This document shows, in pieces, positions 56,294-64,000 of a stretch of DNA of 64,000 nucleotides. The notes beneath the pieces were generated by a model that was not told where the DNA came from, made no database searches, and saw nothing but the letters and a program-made list of their open reading frames with translations. The position numbers and the translations under genes were made by a program. Within the stretch, counting starts at the first letter, position 1; each line of letters begins with the position of its first letter. This stretch comes from Porifericola rhodea (GTDB lineage Bacteria > Bacteroidota > Bacteroidia > Cytophagales > Cyclobacteriaceae): contig NZ_CP119421.1 of NCBI RefSeq assembly GCF_030506305.1, forward strand, positions 1,542,354 to 1,606,353. Reading direction: 5' to 3'.

Positions 56294-56887
56294 TTACTTA
56301 AGGTCAAAGCTTCTGCTGTATACGTAATTGTCACCTACTATAGCTAAAGAATACTGTCCAGGAAGTAACTTGGCTACATTTAGACCCTTAGAGTAAGTCT
56401 CCTGAGAGTTTACACTTTCTTCGTATAGTACTTTACCATCTCTATCGTAAAGTTTCAAAGAAACTGGAGAATTTACTCTGTTCATAAAAGCAACTTTTAC
56501 TAATTCAGGCTCTACCTGTATAGCAGGCTTAAAATAAACCGCATTGCTTTGTCCAGCTGAAATCTGGAATACTTCTTTAGAAATACCAGCTTTAGTTCTT
56601 ACTTCTACTTCGTACTCGCCGCTAGGCAGGTTAGAGAAGTCATATTTCTTCATATAAGCCTGATCTGCAATTACTTCGCGGTGCAAAGTATTTCCTTCCA
56701 TGTCCTTGATTTTAAGAACGGCAGGAGCTTCTTCAGAAATGTTGGTGACACGGATAAAAGCTTTTTTATCAGCTGATTTATCCTGACGTACACTAATTAA
56801 AGTCTCGGCATCGTCGGCTGCAAATGTTGTAGTACTTACTACAAATAAAGCGGCCATGGCTAACATTAGGTTTTTCATAATTTTCAT
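56294..56887 (-). CDS. Secreted two-repeat beta-domain protein
   Basis: A 197-aa secreted protein from ATG 56887 (a TTG at 56911 and an ATG at 56878 are alternatives). The signal peptide ends near FAADDA. The mature part holds two similar beta-rich units, about 25-108 and 109-197: each has a KI/LYDxxGxxL strand (LKIKDMEGNTLHREVI and LKLYDRDGKVLYEESV) and a LPSGEYEVEV or LPGQYSLAIV strand, as in T9SS C-terminal sorting or DUF3244-like domains. This indicates an internal duplication. The function is unknown; a periplasmic or outer-surface binding role is likely. A TAAATTTG element lies about 60 bases upstream and a terminator follows. Confidence 0.72.
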   Translation of the reverse strand: MKIMKNLMLAMAALFVVSTTTFAADDAETLISVRQDKSADKKAFIRVTNISEEAPAVLKIKDMEGNTLHREVIADQAYMKKYDFSNLPSGEYEVEVRTKAGISKEVFQISAGQSNAVYFKPAIQVEPELVKVAFMNRVNSPVSLKLYDRDGKVLYEESVNSQETYSKGLNVAKLLPGQYSLAIVGDNYVYSRSFDLK

Positions 56888-56946
56888 GGTTCTACTCTTT
56901 TCGTGGTTCAAAACTTTTTTAAGGTTTTTCCTTTTGGTTTACACTA

Positions 56947-56954
56947 CAAATTTA
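56947..56954 (-). promoter_or_regulatory. -7 element of the two-repeat protein gene
   Basis: Minus strand TAAATTTG, an exact TAnnTTTG match, about 60 bases before ATG 56887. Position fits a normal leader; the -33 box is not clear. Confidence 0.45.
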
Positions 56955-57394
56955 CGAAGGTTTTTCTTTTTTCGTTACACACAACAACAAAAAAATAGTG
57001 ATTTATTGAAAATTTATCAAAGAAATAGGTAGTTTATTGAATAAAAGCCCACCCAATCTTATTGATGTGTAAAACTGAGCGATATTTTACTATATGGATC
57101 AACAAAATAGCATAGATACAGGGGGTATTTTGCAAATATTGTAATTATGCTATTTGTACTCTTTTCTATATAAAAAACACCTTTTTTTTCTGGATTCGCT
57201 CCATTTTTAAGCATATTAACAGAAATTTTGCTTGACATTATAGCTAGTTGTAAGCCCCCCGGTAACAAAAAGTCTGCGTTTTGTTGATAATTTTGCAAAA
57301 ACTAAAATGTGTGTCAGGCTAGATAAGCGCTTGAGCGGAATTTATCCCTGGAAGGATGTGTTTTGATAGAGCTATAAAATAATGATAAAGTATT
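56955..57394. other. Intergenic region before DUF493 gene
   Basis: About 440 AT-rich bases. An open frame at 57059-57298 on the minus strand has no family resemblance and looks like chance. A TAATTTTG at 57288-57295 (+) could serve the DUF493 gene but is 100 bases from its ATG. Nothing else is seen. Confidence 0.45.
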
Positions 57395-57661
57395 ATGCCC
57401 AACAAAATTGATTTAGAAGCTTTTAAACAAAAGCTAGATGGCACGCACAAATGGCCATCTCTATATATGTTTAAGTTTATAGTGCCCCGTGGAAAAGAAG
57501 ATGAAGTTTTCGCCCTTTTTCCTAAAAATAAATTGTCTACAAAAGAATCTAGCAAAGGCAACTATGTAAGCGTTACTGCTAAAGTGATGATGGGATCTAG
57601 CGATGCTGTTATGGAAAAATACGTAGAGGCTGATAAAATTGAAGGCGTTTTTGCGCTATAA
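57395..57661 (+). CDS. DUF493 family protein (YbeD-like)
   Basis: An 88-aa cytoplasmic protein with a ferredoxin-like pattern: KWPSLYMFKFIVPRGKEDEV, then NYVSVTAKVMMGSSDAVMEK. It matches DUF493/YbeD in length and strand order. YbeD relatives sit near lipoate genes in E. coli, and a regulatory ACT-like role has been suggested, but no lipoate gene is near here. It is followed by a 12-bp hairpin at 57670-57719. Confidence 0.85.
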   Translation: MPNKIDLEAFKQKLDGTHKWPSLYMFKFIVPRGKEDEVFALFPKNKLSTKESSKGNYVSVTAKVMMGSSDAVMEKYVEADKIEGVFAL

Positions 57662-57669
57662 CATATAAT

Positions 57670-57730
57670 AAGTGTACATAAATAGTAGCTTGCTTTTTCT
57701 GGCTGCCTTATGTACACTTTTCTTTTTTGC
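57670..57730 (+). terminator. Hairpin terminator after DUF493 gene
   Basis: AAGTGTACATAA (57670-57681) pairs perfectly with TTATGTACACTT (57708-57719), 26-base loop, then a T-rich run TTCTTTTTTG. Confidence 0.65.
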
Positions 57731-57789
57731 TAAACATAGTTTTGCTCAGCAGGTTGAAAGAGTAACACTTCTTATAAATTTATTTTTTT

Positions 57790-58020
57790 ATGTGGAAAGA
57801 AGAAGACAACAAACTAAAAAAGACTTTTGAGTTTAAAGATTTTGTAGAAGCTTTCGGCTTTATGTCCAGGGTGGCTATTGTAGCAGAGAAAATGAACCAT
57901 CACCCACATATGAGTAATGTGTATAATACCGTTAGCTTTGAGCTCAACACTCACGATGCGGGCAATAAAGTTACGGATAAAGACCATAAATTGGCAGCAG
58001 AAATAGATAAGCTTGCCTGA
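57790..58020 (+). CDS. 4a-hydroxytetrahydrobiopterin dehydratase family protein
   Basis: A 76-aa pterin-4a-carbinolamine dehydratase (PCD/DCoH). The catalytic HHPH motif is at 37-40 ([10 protein letters not shown]), with the family strand [14 protein letters not shown]. It recycles the pterin cofactor after aromatic-amino-acid hydroxylation; it is about 20 residues shorter at the N-terminus than animal DCoH. No hydroxylase (phhA) is adjacent. It lies between a terminator and rsmI, separated from rsmI by about 80 bases. Confidence 0.88.
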   Translation: MWKEEDNKLKKTFEFKDFVEAFGFMSRVAIVAEKMNHHPHMSNVYNTVSFELNTHDAGNKVTDKDHKLAAEIDKLA

Positions 58021-58102
58021 TAGTTTCTCATCTGATGTTTGAGTTCTAAAGTGTATTATTGTTACTTTAGCCTCCTAATACAATAGTATAAACCATTTTT
58101 TA

Positions 58103-58786
58103 GTGCAGGAATCAGCATCACTTTTTTTAGTGCCTACTCCCATTGGCAATCTGGAAGATATTACGCTACGAAGTTTGCGTATTCTTAAAGAAGTAGATAC
58201 CATCTTAGCTGAAGATACCCGTAAGTCTGGTATTTTACTTAAGCATTATGAGATCAGTACCAAGCAGCAGAGCTATCATGCGTTTAATGAGCACAGAACG
58301 CTAAGCAAGTTAGTTGAACGCTTGAAAAATGGTGAAAAAATGGCTCTTATCACTGATGCTGGAACACCCGCTATCTCTGATCCCGGCTTTTTATTAGTAA
58401 GAGAATGCCTTGCAAATAGTATTGCCGTTGAGAGTTTACCGGGTGCAACTGCTTTCGTACCTGCTCTAGTAAAATCGGGTTTACCTGCAGAACGTTTTTG
58501 CTTTGAAGGCTTTCTTCCTCACAAAAAAGGGAGACAAACCAAGCTAGAACAGCTAAGTGAAGAAAGTCGCACTATGATTTTTTACGAATCTCCGCATCGT
58601 TTACTCAAGACCCTAACTCAGTTTTCAGAATTTTTTGGCAAAGATAGACTGGCTTCCGTTTCCAGAGAGCTGACTAAAATTCATGAAGAAACTGTAAATG
58701 ATACTTTAGCCAATCTACTCACTTACTTTAGCACTTCTAAAATAAAGGGTGAAATTGTAGTTGTAGTAGAGGGTAAAAGTAAATAG
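58103..58786 (+). CDS. rsmI: 16S rRNA (cytidine-1402 2'-O)-methyltransferase
   Basis: A 227-aa SAM-dependent methyltransferase that modifies C1402 in the ribosomal decoding centre. The signature LFLVPTPIGNLEDITLRSL is at 7-25, followed by AEDTRKSG and GTPAISDPGF, both in the tetrapyrrole-methylase fold. The start is GTG 58103. It is shorter than E. coli RsmI (286 aa), lacking the C-terminal extension, as is common. The inositol-phosphatase gene follows 41 bases later. Confidence 0.95.
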   Translation: MQESASLFLVPTPIGNLEDITLRSLRILKEVDTILAEDTRKSGILLKHYEISTKQQSYHAFNEHRTLSKLVERLKNGEKMALITDAGTPAISDPGFLLVRECLANSIAVESLPGATAFVPALVKSGLPAERFCFEGFLPHKKGRQTKLEQLSEESRTMIFYESPHRLLKTLTQFSEFFGKDRLASVSRELTKIHEETVNDTLANLLTYFSTSKIKGEIVVVVEGKSK

Positions 58787-58827
58787 ACATCAACTATTAA
58801 ATATTTTAAAGAACTAATTATACCCCT

Positions 58828-59628
58828 ATGCTTAAGCTTGAAGTCATTCTGGAAAAAGCACAGCAAATTATTAAACAAACTGGTAGTTTCACACTGGAAG
58901 AAGCACGTAAATTCAAGCACTCTTCAATTGAGTACAAAGGTAAAAACGACCTGGTTTCTTATGTAGATAAAGAATCTGAAAAGCTCCTTGTAGCAGGTTT
59001 AGGCGAAATTTTACCTGCCGCCGGGTTTATCACTGAAGAAGGAACTGCAGCAGAAGGGAAAGCAGACCAATACAACTGGGTTATTGATCCGGTAGATGGT
59101 ACTACAAATTATGTGCATGGCCTGCCATTTTTCTCTATTAGTGTAGCTTTGATGGATAAAGACGAAGTAGTACTTGGTGTTGTATATGAACCCAGTCGCG
59201 ATGAAATGTTTTATGCCATTAAAGAGGGAAAAGCTTATTTAAATGAAAATGAAATTCAGGTTTCTCCTGTAAGAGAACTAGACGAAAGCTTATTAGCAAG
59301 CGGATTTCCTTATTCCAAACTAAAAGAGGTACCCGCATACCTTCCAATAGTTGAAGAACTTATGGATAAAACTCATGGTTTGCGACGCATGGGGAGCGCA
59401 GCTATTGATTTGGCTTATGTAGCCTGTGGCCGGTTTGAAGGTTATTTTGAATATAATCTTAAACCCTGGGATGTTGCAGCTGGAGCGTTTATAGTACTAC
59501 AGGCAGGAGGTAAGGTATCTACATTTAATGGAGGCAAAGACTTTATTTTTGGTGGAGAGTTGGTAGCCGGATGCGGTATACAGCCAGCACTTACAGAAAT
59601 AGTCCATAAGCACTGGTATCCGGCTTAG
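58828..59628 (+). CDS. Inositol monophosphatase family protein
   Basis: A 266-aa metal-dependent phosphatase of the IMPase/SuhB family. Metal ligands: EE at 70-71, Asp87 and Asp90 in WVIDPVDGTTNYVHG, and the late motif WDVAAGAFIVLQAGG. Substrates in the family are inositol-1-phosphate, fructose bisphosphate, PAP or glycerol-2-phosphate; which one applies is not readable. It lies after rsmI and is convergent with the GAF sensor gene. Confidence 0.93.
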   Translation: MLKLEVILEKAQQIIKQTGSFTLEEARKFKHSSIEYKGKNDLVSYVDKESEKLLVAGLGEILPAAGFITEEGTAAEGKADQYNWVIDPVDGTTNYVHGLPFFSISVALMDKDEVVLGVVYEPSRDEMFYAIKEGKAYLNENEIQVSPVRELDESLLASGFPYSKLKEVPAYLPIVEELMDKTHGLRRMGSAAIDLAYVACGRFEGYFEYNLKPWDVAAGAFIVLQAGGKVSTFNGGKDFIFGGELVAGCGIQPALTEIVHKHWYPA

Positions 59629-59636
59629 CTAGCTGT

Positions 59637-61046
59637 TTAAACTGATTTAATTTCCTGAAGCTGCTGGCGGAGCATTTTAATCTCTGCCACATACTCGTTT
59701 TCTTTTCTTGCCAGCTCTTCCTGAGTAGCCTGTAGTTCCTCCATATTTTGTCTCATTTCCTCTTCCTGAGATCGCATTTGTTCTGTGTATTCCTGGCTTT
59801 GTTCTAAGAGGTTTTTCATTTCCTCAGCTTTCTGACTTGCCAGAATCTCAGAACCAATATGTTCTGCAGACTGCTCAAGCAATTGAACTATATCTTCGGA
59901 TATCTCTTTAAAGAAGGCTAACTCGTATACTCCTACTACTTCTTCATTTACTTTTAAAGGTACAATGATTACATAACGAGGCGTAGCTTCACCTAGGCCA
60001 GAGGTAATGCGCACATAGGATTCTGGCACATCTTTCAGCATTATAGTTTCTTTCTCCAAAAAAGCTTGCCCTACCAGTCCTTGTCCATATGCTAACTCGC
60101 CCTCAACATGTTTCTTTTTATCATAGGCGTAGCAACTCAGTAGACTTAAAGTCTGAGTATCAGGCTTGTTTACAAATAACGATCCCTGGTTGGCCCCTAC
60201 ATACCTAACAATGTATTGAAGAACAGCATCAGAGGCATCTTTTAACGATAAGTCTTTCTTTCTTAAAATGTCATGAATACCGGTAAGGCCCTGATTAGTA
60301 AATTTTTCCAGACGTTCACGCTGGTCAGCTTCACGAAGTTTATCCAACATGTGTACTAGTGCCTGTCCAAGTTTATCGGAACCCTGATCCTGGATAATCT
60401 CAAGGTTAAGATTACCTTCTGCTATTTCAGTAGCAATCTCTACGTTTTTATCAGCCTGTGCAAGCTGCTTTTCAATAATCGTCTTATTGGTCATCATAGA
60501 CTTAGTCTTCTTACCAAAATCAAAAGCCCAAAATGCACAAAGACCAATAATTACTGCAGCTAGTCCTACATGAATAATAAAGGTATTTAAATCCATAAAG
60601 GCCAGTTGGGTAAAGTAGACTTCTTCTACTCCTTTGTATTGCAGATAAGCAAAAGCACCATGATGGATTACAATAAATAAAGTAGCTGGTATAAATATTT
60701 TCCAGTTCTGGTATGTGATCAGTAATATGACTCCTATAAATGCAAAAAAATGCATCTCGAATAAGCCATGCATTTGATAAATGAACTGTGCCATCAGAAT
60801 AGAGAAGGAAACACCAGCAGTATAATGATGCATTGTCTTCTCTGGAAGCAACCATTGAGGGACGTAATACAATAAAAGACTTAAAGGCCCTATGCTTAGC
60901 GCTACGTACCAGGTATCATACACTGGAGCTAAGGCGAGTCCAAACAAAAAATAACAAGTTAAGGCAATCCTAATAATTTTATTGGATTGCCTATAAGTTT
61001 CTTTTAACGAGAGCTTGGCTTCCTGAGGAATTTTTTGTTCACGCAT
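59637..61046 (-). CDS. Membrane sensor with MHF-type domain, GAF and coiled coil
   Basis: A 469-aa inner-membrane protein. About six helices cover 22-178; within them QMHGLFEMHF (91-100) and IVIHHGAF (126-132) match the membrane domain found in some chemoreceptors, with His93, His99, His128 and His129 as possible metal or haem ligands. A HAMP-like linker (about 200-250) leads to a GAF domain (about 260-400) and a long C-terminal coiled coil (405-465). There is no kinase, cyclase or methyl-accepting domain, so it must signal through protein contacts. The thioredoxin-like gene lies 3 bases upstream on the same strand, suggesting a shared redox role. Confidence 0.8.
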   Translation of the reverse strand: MREQKIPQEAKLSLKETYRQSNKIIRIALTCYFLFGLALAPVYDTWYVALSIGPLSLLLYYVPQWLLPEKTMHHYTAGVSFSILMAQFIYQMHGLFEMHFFAFIGVILLITYQNWKIFIPATLFIVIHHGAFAYLQYKGVEEVYFTQLAFMDLNTFIIHVGLAAVIIGLCAFWAFDFGKKTKSMMTNKTIIEKQLAQADKNVEIATEIAEGNLNLEIIQDQGSDKLGQALVHMLDKLREADQRERLEKFTNQGLTGIHDILRKKDLSLKDASDAVLQYIVRYVGANQGSLFVNKPDTQTLSLLSCYAYDKKKHVEGELAYGQGLVGQAFLEKETIMLKDVPESYVRITSGLGEATPRYVIIVPLKVNEEVVGVYELAFFKEISEDIVQLLEQSAEHIGSEILASQKAEEMKNLLEQSQEYTEQMRSQEEEMRQNMEELQATQEELARKENEYVAEIKMLRQQLQEIKSV

Positions 61047-61049
61047 GTT

Positions 61050-61682
61050 TTAGAAAAAGAATGTTGTTCGCTTTTTGTCAGATGGCAGTGAACAACCATA
61101 GCTAATACTAGCAAGCTCTACAAACTGAGGTAGCGGTTTATCTTCCACTATAGCTTCCAGAGCCAGCTCTGCAAAACGTGTATCACGAGTAGTGCAGTAG
61201 CGAGCTTTGTTGTAGTTACCTCTGTAGTAGATCTTTCCACTACCATCAAGAATAAGAGCCTGAGGAGTCGCATACACGCCATAAGCGTCAGCAATCTTCC
61301 CAGAATCATCACGAATTACCGGAACTTCAAACTCAGATTCTACTTCGCTTTTTGCTTTATCTGACTGGTGTAAGATTACATAGAAGTCAACTGAGTCTTT
61401 ATGTGCGTTCACCATCTCCTTAAACTGGGCAAGGTTAAACCTTGAACAAGGACACTCAGGATTATAAAAGTGTAGAAAAACGGGTTTCTCACCTTTCTTA
61501 ATGTTGGCTCCCCCAAAATCTACTTCAGGTTTAGATCCTATAGCTACTTCTTTATAGTTGGTTGGCTTGGGTGTAGGTAGTAAATATACTGCCTGCTCCT
61601 GCCAGAAGATGTATCCAATTCCTGAAACGATAACTACTAATAATAGTACAGATATATATATTCTTGTTGTGATGCTCTTCAT
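61050..61682 (-). CDS. Membrane-anchored thioredoxin-like protein with CPC motif
   Basis: A 210-aa protein with an N-terminal membrane helix (about 9-26) and a periplasmic thioredoxin fold. The active site is HFYNPECPCSRFN with Cys77-Pro-Cys79, one residue shorter than the CxxC of thioredoxins; the cis-Pro strand is YATPQALILD. Two more cysteines follow, Cys163 and Cys197, which could form a second disulfide. This resembles DUF6436-type proteins. It lies 3 bases before the start of the GAF membrane sensor and is likely co-translated with it. Confidence 0.82.
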   Translation of the reverse strand: MKSITTRIYISVLLLVVIVSGIGYIFWQEQAVYLLPTPKPTNYKEVAIGSKPEVDFGGANIKKGEKPVFLHFYNPECPCSRFNLAQFKEMVNAHKDSVDFYVILHQSDKAKSEVESEFEVPVIRDDSGKIADAYGVYATPQALILDGSGKIYYRGNYNKARYCTTRDTRFAELALEAIVEDKPLPQFVELASISYGCSLPSDKKRTTFFF

Positions 61683-61956
61683 AAGACTAAAGTGTTTAAA
61701 AAACCTTTATTTCTTACAAAGTTATATTTTTTATTAAAATAATACAATTAAATCTTTGGAAAATTTCTTTTAACCTCAGTTAGCTCTTAAAAAGGCTTTC
61801 TAGTACATATTATTATAGTATTAAGATTTGTAGGAACAGTTACTTTATTCAAAAGCTGTAAGAAACTTATCTATTCATCTCCAGTTAGAGGAAATAAGAG
61901 GCATTTAACTTTAAGCTGCACATTGTTCGTTTTTCAGTTCTATTAACAAATTCTAC

Positions 61957-62841
61957 ATGCTTTTCTCCAGAGGGGTCTGGTATATGGTGATTTCCGTATT
62001 TTTCTTTTCATGTATGGGGCTTATGGTTAAGCTAGTGCCACATATACCTTCCACACAGGTAGTATTTTTCCGCTCAATTATCTCTTTTTTGTTGAGCCTG
62101 ATTATGCTGAAACAGCAAAAGGTTTTTATATGGGGGAATAACAGGAAATATCTTTTACTAAGAGGGGGATGCGGAGCAGTTGCGCTTATCTTATTCTACG
62201 AAACCTTACAACATATACCTTTAGCCAGTGCAGTTACTATAGGGTTTCTGGCTCCTATATTTACTACGCTGCTAGGCATCTTTATTATTAAAGAGAAAGT
62301 TTATCCATTGCAGTGGATATTCTTTTTGGCGGCATTTGCGGGTATTGTAATGGTACAGGGCTTTGATAGTAGGATATCTCCATTCTATTTTGTTATTGGA
62401 GTAATCGCTACTTTCTTCTCAGGTTTGGCTCAAAATTTTATCCGTAAGCTTAATACAAATGAGCATCCGTTGGTAATAATCTTCTACTTTCCATTGATCA
62501 CCGCTCCTATTACCGGTGTGTATTCTGTTTTTAATTGGGAAGCTCCTCACGGATGGGACTGGGTCATACTAATTTCTATAGGCCTCTTTACCCAGTTTGC
62601 TCAATTTTTCATGACAAAATCAATACAGCTGGAAGAGTTATCCAAGGTGAGTATTATCAGATATTTGGGAATAGTCTATGCCTTAATTTTCGGTTACACT
62701 TTCTTTGATGAAACCTATAACATCTACGCTTATGCAGGTATGGGGCTTGCTATTTTGGGAGTGGCACTAAACTTATGGTATAAACAAACTAAGTTCAAAA
62801 GAGCTGAGTCAGAAAAAAATAGAAAGCAAAAGATGAGTTAA
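61957..62841 (+). CDS. EamA/DMT family transporter
   Basis: A 294-aa protein with ten membrane helices in two EamA repeats. Characteristic segments are FRSIISFLLSLIML in the first half and FTQFAQFFMTKSIQL with GYTFFDE in the second. DMT transporters export or import small metabolites such as amino acids or nucleotides; the substrate cannot be named. Its C-terminus is Lys/Arg rich, as expected for a cytoplasmic end. It stands alone, divergent from the thioredoxin-like gene. Confidence 0.9.
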   Translation: MLFSRGVWYMVISVFFFSCMGLMVKLVPHIPSTQVVFFRSIISFLLSLIMLKQQKVFIWGNNRKYLLLRGGCGAVALILFYETLQHIPLASAVTIGFLAPIFTTLLGIFIIKEKVYPLQWIFFLAAFAGIVMVQGFDSRISPFYFVIGVIATFFSGLAQNFIRKLNTNEHPLVIIFYFPLITAPITGVYSVFNWEAPHGWDWVILISIGLFTQFAQFFMTKSIQLEELSKVSIIRYLGIVYALIFGYTFFDETYNIYAYAGMGLAILGVALNLWYKQTKFKRAESEKNRKQKMS

Positions 62842-62906
62842 AAGAATGTATTTTGAGTTAAATACTTTGATAAGATACTCGAAGCTTATGAAGCAAAGCA
62901 GCCTGG

Positions 62907-63194
62907 CTACTTTACTTCTTCATAGTCTACATATTCGCCTCCTTTAAAATCACGGCTGCTTTTATTCTTCTTTTTATCTTCTTCTGGGATATACTCAATA
63001 TTAACGTTTCCGTCTGTGGGTTGCTTGTATTTTCTTGAGTTGGGCCCATGGTTTTGCTGCCTGGCATACTGGCGGTTAAATTGCTGAGCCTGCTCTTTAG
63101 CTCCAGATACCGTACGTATTACTTTAAAGACAAAGTTGACTAGTCTAAATAGTAAGTATACCAGAAATAAGAACAATAGGAATTTAAATAACAT
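62907..63194 (-). CDS. DUF4834-like small membrane protein
   Basis: A 95-aa protein with one N-terminal membrane helix (about 3-28) and a charged, Gln/Asn/Lys-rich soluble tail ending YVDYEEVK. The shape and the tail match DUF4834, a family largely found in Bacteroidota with no known function. It lies convergent with the EamA gene and downstream of carB on the same strand, separated from carB by the carB terminator. Confidence 0.75.
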   Translation of the reverse strand: MLFKFLLFLFLVYLLFRLVNFVFKVIRTVSGAKEQAQQFNRQYARQQNHGPNSRKYKQPTDGNVNIEYIPEEDKKKNKSSRDFKGGEYVDYEEVK

Positions 63195-63293
63195 ATATAA
63201 ACGATTTTATCTTCACAAGATACTACATTTTAAACTTACATATGCTAGAATAGGTTTCGCCTACTGCTCTCTGAGTACAAGTTAGTGTAAACG

Positions 63294-63337
63294 AAAAAGA
63301 TGTGAACTTCCGGCACAAATGCCGGCAGCCCACATCT
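63294..63337 (-). terminator. Terminator of carB
   Basis: An outer stem AGATGTG/CACATCT (63298-63304 with 63331-63337) encloses an inner stem CCGGCA/TGCCGG (63310-63315 with 63320-63325). On the minus strand a T run follows (complement of 63294-63297). Confidence 0.8.
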
Positions 63338-63361
63338 TTAATATAACTTAAGCTAATTAGC

Positions 63362-64000
63362 TTATTTGCTCAGATATAGGTTTCGCTCACTAAAGATCTT
63401 CAGGAAGTAATCATCCATCAGGTCATCTATAAAGTAGATTGCTTCACCAGTAGATTTCATCTCAGGCCCTAATTCCTTATTTACATTAGGAAACTTCTCA
63501 AATGAGAATACAGGAACTTTAATAGCATATCCCTTTTTCACCGGGTTAAAGGTAAAGTCTTTTAACTTCTTCTCACCCAGCATTAGCTGTGTCGCATAAT
63601 TTACATAGGGTTCCTGATAAGCCTTACAGATAAACGGTACTGTACGAGAGGCACGAGGGTTAGCTTCAATAACGTACACACGATCATCTTTAATCACAAA
63701 CTGTATATTGATAAGCCCCACAGTACCTAAAGCCAGAGCCAGACGCTTGGTATACATTTCTATCTGCTGCATCACAAAATCTCCCAGGTTATAAGGAGGT
63801 AGTACTGCATAAGAATCTCCTGAGTGAATACCAGCAGGCTCTATGTGCTGCATTATTCCAATTACATATGCTTCTTCTCCGTCGCAAATGGCATCTGCCT
63901 CAGCTTCTATAGCGCCTTCAAGAAAATGATCTAACAAAATCTGATTACCAGGCATGTCCTTAAGAATTTCTACAACATGCTCCTCCAGTTCATTTTCGTT
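63362..64000 (-). CDS. carB: Carbamoyl-phosphate synthase large subunit, C-terminal part
   Basis: The frame is open to the right edge of the window, so only the last 212 codons are seen. The visible part is the second ATP-grasp domain: HFLEGAIEAEADAICDGEEA, HIEPAGIHSGDSYAVLPPY and VIEANPRASRTVPFICK with metal-binding Glu and Asn. It makes carbamoyl phosphate for pyrimidine and arginine synthesis. After GPEMKSTGEAIYFIDDLMDD the protein stops within about 15 residues, so the C-terminal MGS-like allosteric domain of E. coli CarB is absent; I recall this shorter form from other Bacteroidota. An in-frame Met at 63955 is internal, not the start. Confidence 0.93.
   Translation of the reverse strand, partial: NENELEEHVVEILKDMPGNQILLDHFLEGAIEAEADAICDGEEAYVIGIMQHIEPAGIHSGDSYAVLPPYNLGDFVMQQIEMYTKRLALALGTVGLINIQFVIKDDRVYVIEANPRASRTVPFICKAYQEPYVNYATQLMLGEKKLKDFTFNPVKKGYAIKVPVFSFEKFPNVNKELGPEMKSTGEAIYFIDDLMDDYFLKIFSERNLYLSK

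Noticed and set aside
57059-57298. A 79-codon minus-strand open frame upstream of DUF493
   Set aside because: No domain, no promoter or terminator, composition like translated AT-rich spacer.
1-64000. CRISPR arrays, insertion sequences, tRNA or rRNA genes
   Set aside because: No regularly spaced repeats, transposase features, cloverleaf or rRNA-like stretches were seen on reading both strands.

Overview
The window is chromosomal DNA from a member of the Bacteroidota, most likely the order Cytophagales. Reasons: two SusC/SusD outer-membrane pairs, lipoproteins of the Bacteroidota type, families largely restricted to the phylum (a DUF4834-like protein, the FDGRGGPPARGGG type of PEP carboxylase), little Shine-Dalgarno signal before starts, and several matches to the Bacteroidota promoter -7 element TAnnTTTG. 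No rRNA, tRNA, CRISPR array, insertion sequence or prophage was recognised.

Layout. 1-834: end of a TPR protein. 831-4113 (-): MBOAT acyltransferase plus two SGNH proteins, a probable surface-glycan acylation operon. 4464-4848: broken remnant of a SurA-type parvulin isomerase. 4845-6800 (-): DoxX protein and a D-aminoacylase-type lipoprotein. 7137-13027 (-): complete RND efflux operon (adaptor, permease, TolC). 13256-15864 (-): a cNMP/CBS/nucleotidyltransferase protein coupled to a membrane-anchored DEDDh exonuclease. 15971-23500: serine hydrolase, M28 peptidase, MscS channel, a second D-aminoacylase homologue that lacks HxH, a DUF3109 protein and a DASS transporter. 24167-33588 (+): polysaccharide utilisation locus with SusC, SusD, a PL8 lyase and a heparinase II/III-type lyase. 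33762-39559 (+): sucD, an AhpD-like protein, a GAF kinase, a choice-of-anchor I lipoprotein and purU. 40009-44412 (+): a second SusC/SusD pair without enzymes. 44469-45890 (-): small lipoprotein, CsbD protein, MtfA-like peptidase fused to a SEC-C motif. 46272-48851 (+): ppc. 48933-51042: PAS kinase divergent from an XRE/S24 regulator. 51169-56050 (-): pheT, coiled-coil protein, zapA, rny. 56294-64000: a secreted two-repeat protein, DUF493, pterin dehydratase, rsmI, an inositol-phosphatase family enzyme, a membrane GAF sensor paired with a thioredoxin-like protein, an EamA transporter, a DUF4834 protein and the end of carB.

How parts work together. The PUL would bind and import a uronic-acid polysaccharide (SusC/SusD) after cleavage by two lyases; a strong terminator after susD partly separates import from lyase expression. 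Other metabolic genes are housekeeping: sucD (TCA cycle), ppc (anaplerosis), purU (formate and folate balance), carB (pyrimidine and arginine synthesis). pheT-zapA-rny links translation, division and RNA decay.

Most of the window is ordinary genome. The points most worth a second look are terminator-like hairpins placed over or just before gene starts (6351-6384, 8541-8580), the nucleotidyltransferase/exonuclease pair, the sensor/thioredoxin pair, the D-aminoacylase homologues with altered metal sites, and the decayed parvulin gene. I see no clearly new defence, mobile or signalling system. All family assignments come from reading the protein sequences, not from database searches.
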